From Actinomycetota bacterium (GTDB lineage: Bacteria; Actinomycetota; Actinomycetes; S36-B12), in contig CANJCG010000009.1 of assembly GCA_947472655.1 (NCBI GenBank), forward strand, positions 1 to 23,174: a stretch of 23,174 nucleotides of DNA, read 5' to 3'. Shown in pieces: positions 23,076 through 23,174 of this stretch. Position numbers and translations under genes: made by a program. Below the pieces are notes generated by a model. The model had not been told where the DNA came from, did no database searches, and saw only the letters and a program-made list of their open reading frames with translations. The stretch's first letter is position 1, and every line of letters begins with the position of its first letter.

Positions 23076-23174
23076 ATGGAACAGATCGAGCGTTACAAAT
23101 TCGACGTCGTTGTTATTGGTGCGGGTGGTGCAGGTTTGCGCGCTGCTATTGAAGCGCGAGAAAAAGGTAAGACC
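23076..23174 (+). CDS. sdhA: Succinate dehydrogenase flavoprotein subunit, N-terminal fragment
   Basis: The first 33 codons of a flavoprotein before the window ends. MEQIERYKFDVVVIGAGGAGLRAA contains the FAD-binding GxGxxG and the GAGGAGLRAA stretch common to succinate dehydrogenase and fumarate reductase SdhA/FrdA. GAAGGA lies nine bases upstream of the ATG. The order anchor-then-flavoprotein fits the Sdh1 operon of actinobacteria. The rest, and the iron-sulfur subunit, lie outside the window. Confidence 0.9.
   Translation, partial: MEQIERYKFDVVVIGAGGAGLRAAIEAREKGKT

Overview
The window looks like chromosomal DNA of an actinobacterium (Actinomycetota) with moderate GC content, roughly 50-55% by eye. 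This rests on a complete mycofactocin biosynthesis locus, an actinobacterial-type 2-oxoacid:ferredoxin oxidoreductase (KorAB), an Sdh1-type succinate dehydrogenase start and frequent GTG starts. The modest GC would fit a free-living, perhaps aquatic, lineage rather than a high-GC mycobacterium, but that is inference. I see no tRNA, rRNA, CRISPR array, transposase or phage gene.

Layout. (1) 1-1027, minus: the 5' part of a secreted branched-chain-amino-acid-type substrate-binding protein. (2) 1263-1481: the decayed C-terminal end of an SDR dehydrogenase, abutting an intact cytochrome P450 (minus, 1482-2720). (3) 3208-4620: two convergent, related TetR-family regulators. (4) 4887-7813: korA-korB, ending in a long bidirectional terminator. 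(5) 7879-10010, minus: a hydroxyacid dehydrogenase followed by a family III CoA-transferase, divergent from an SDR (10115-10876). (6) 10903-12711, minus: a 7Fe ferredoxin, a second hydroxyacid dehydrogenase and a strange short protein joining the start of a DUF35 protein to the end of a thiolase. Divergent from these is a ferredoxin reductase (12986-14185), followed by a mycofactocin-type SDR (14391-15257) and a strong terminator. (7) 15479-22116: the mycofactocin genes. mftF is on plus, the mftR-SDR-mftE operon is on minus, and mftA-B-C-D is on plus, divergent from mftR. (8) 22248-end: the membrane anchor of succinate dehydrogenase and the first codons of sdhA.

How the parts may work together (inference): a P450 with nearby ferredoxin and ferredoxin reductase, two mycofactocin-type SDRs, a CoA-transferase, hydroxyacid dehydrogenases and thiolase/DUF35 remains suggest oxidation of an alcohol-bearing lipid, terpenoid or steroid-like substrate through CoA intermediates. 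Mycofactocin would serve as the redox carrier for dehydrogenases that do not release their nicotinamide. KorAB and succinate dehydrogenase would feed the products into central metabolism.

The most notable observations are: the mycofactocin genes are split into three transcription units, with mftE start/stop-overlapped to an SDR and mftR; the DUF35-thiolase chimera and the SDR remnant point to deletions of catabolic genes; CRP-like TGTGA-N6-TCACA sites lie upstream of mftA/mftR, the binding-protein gene, sdh and perhaps the ferredoxin reductase; and the SDR at 14391 has unusual residues at two conserved active-site positions.
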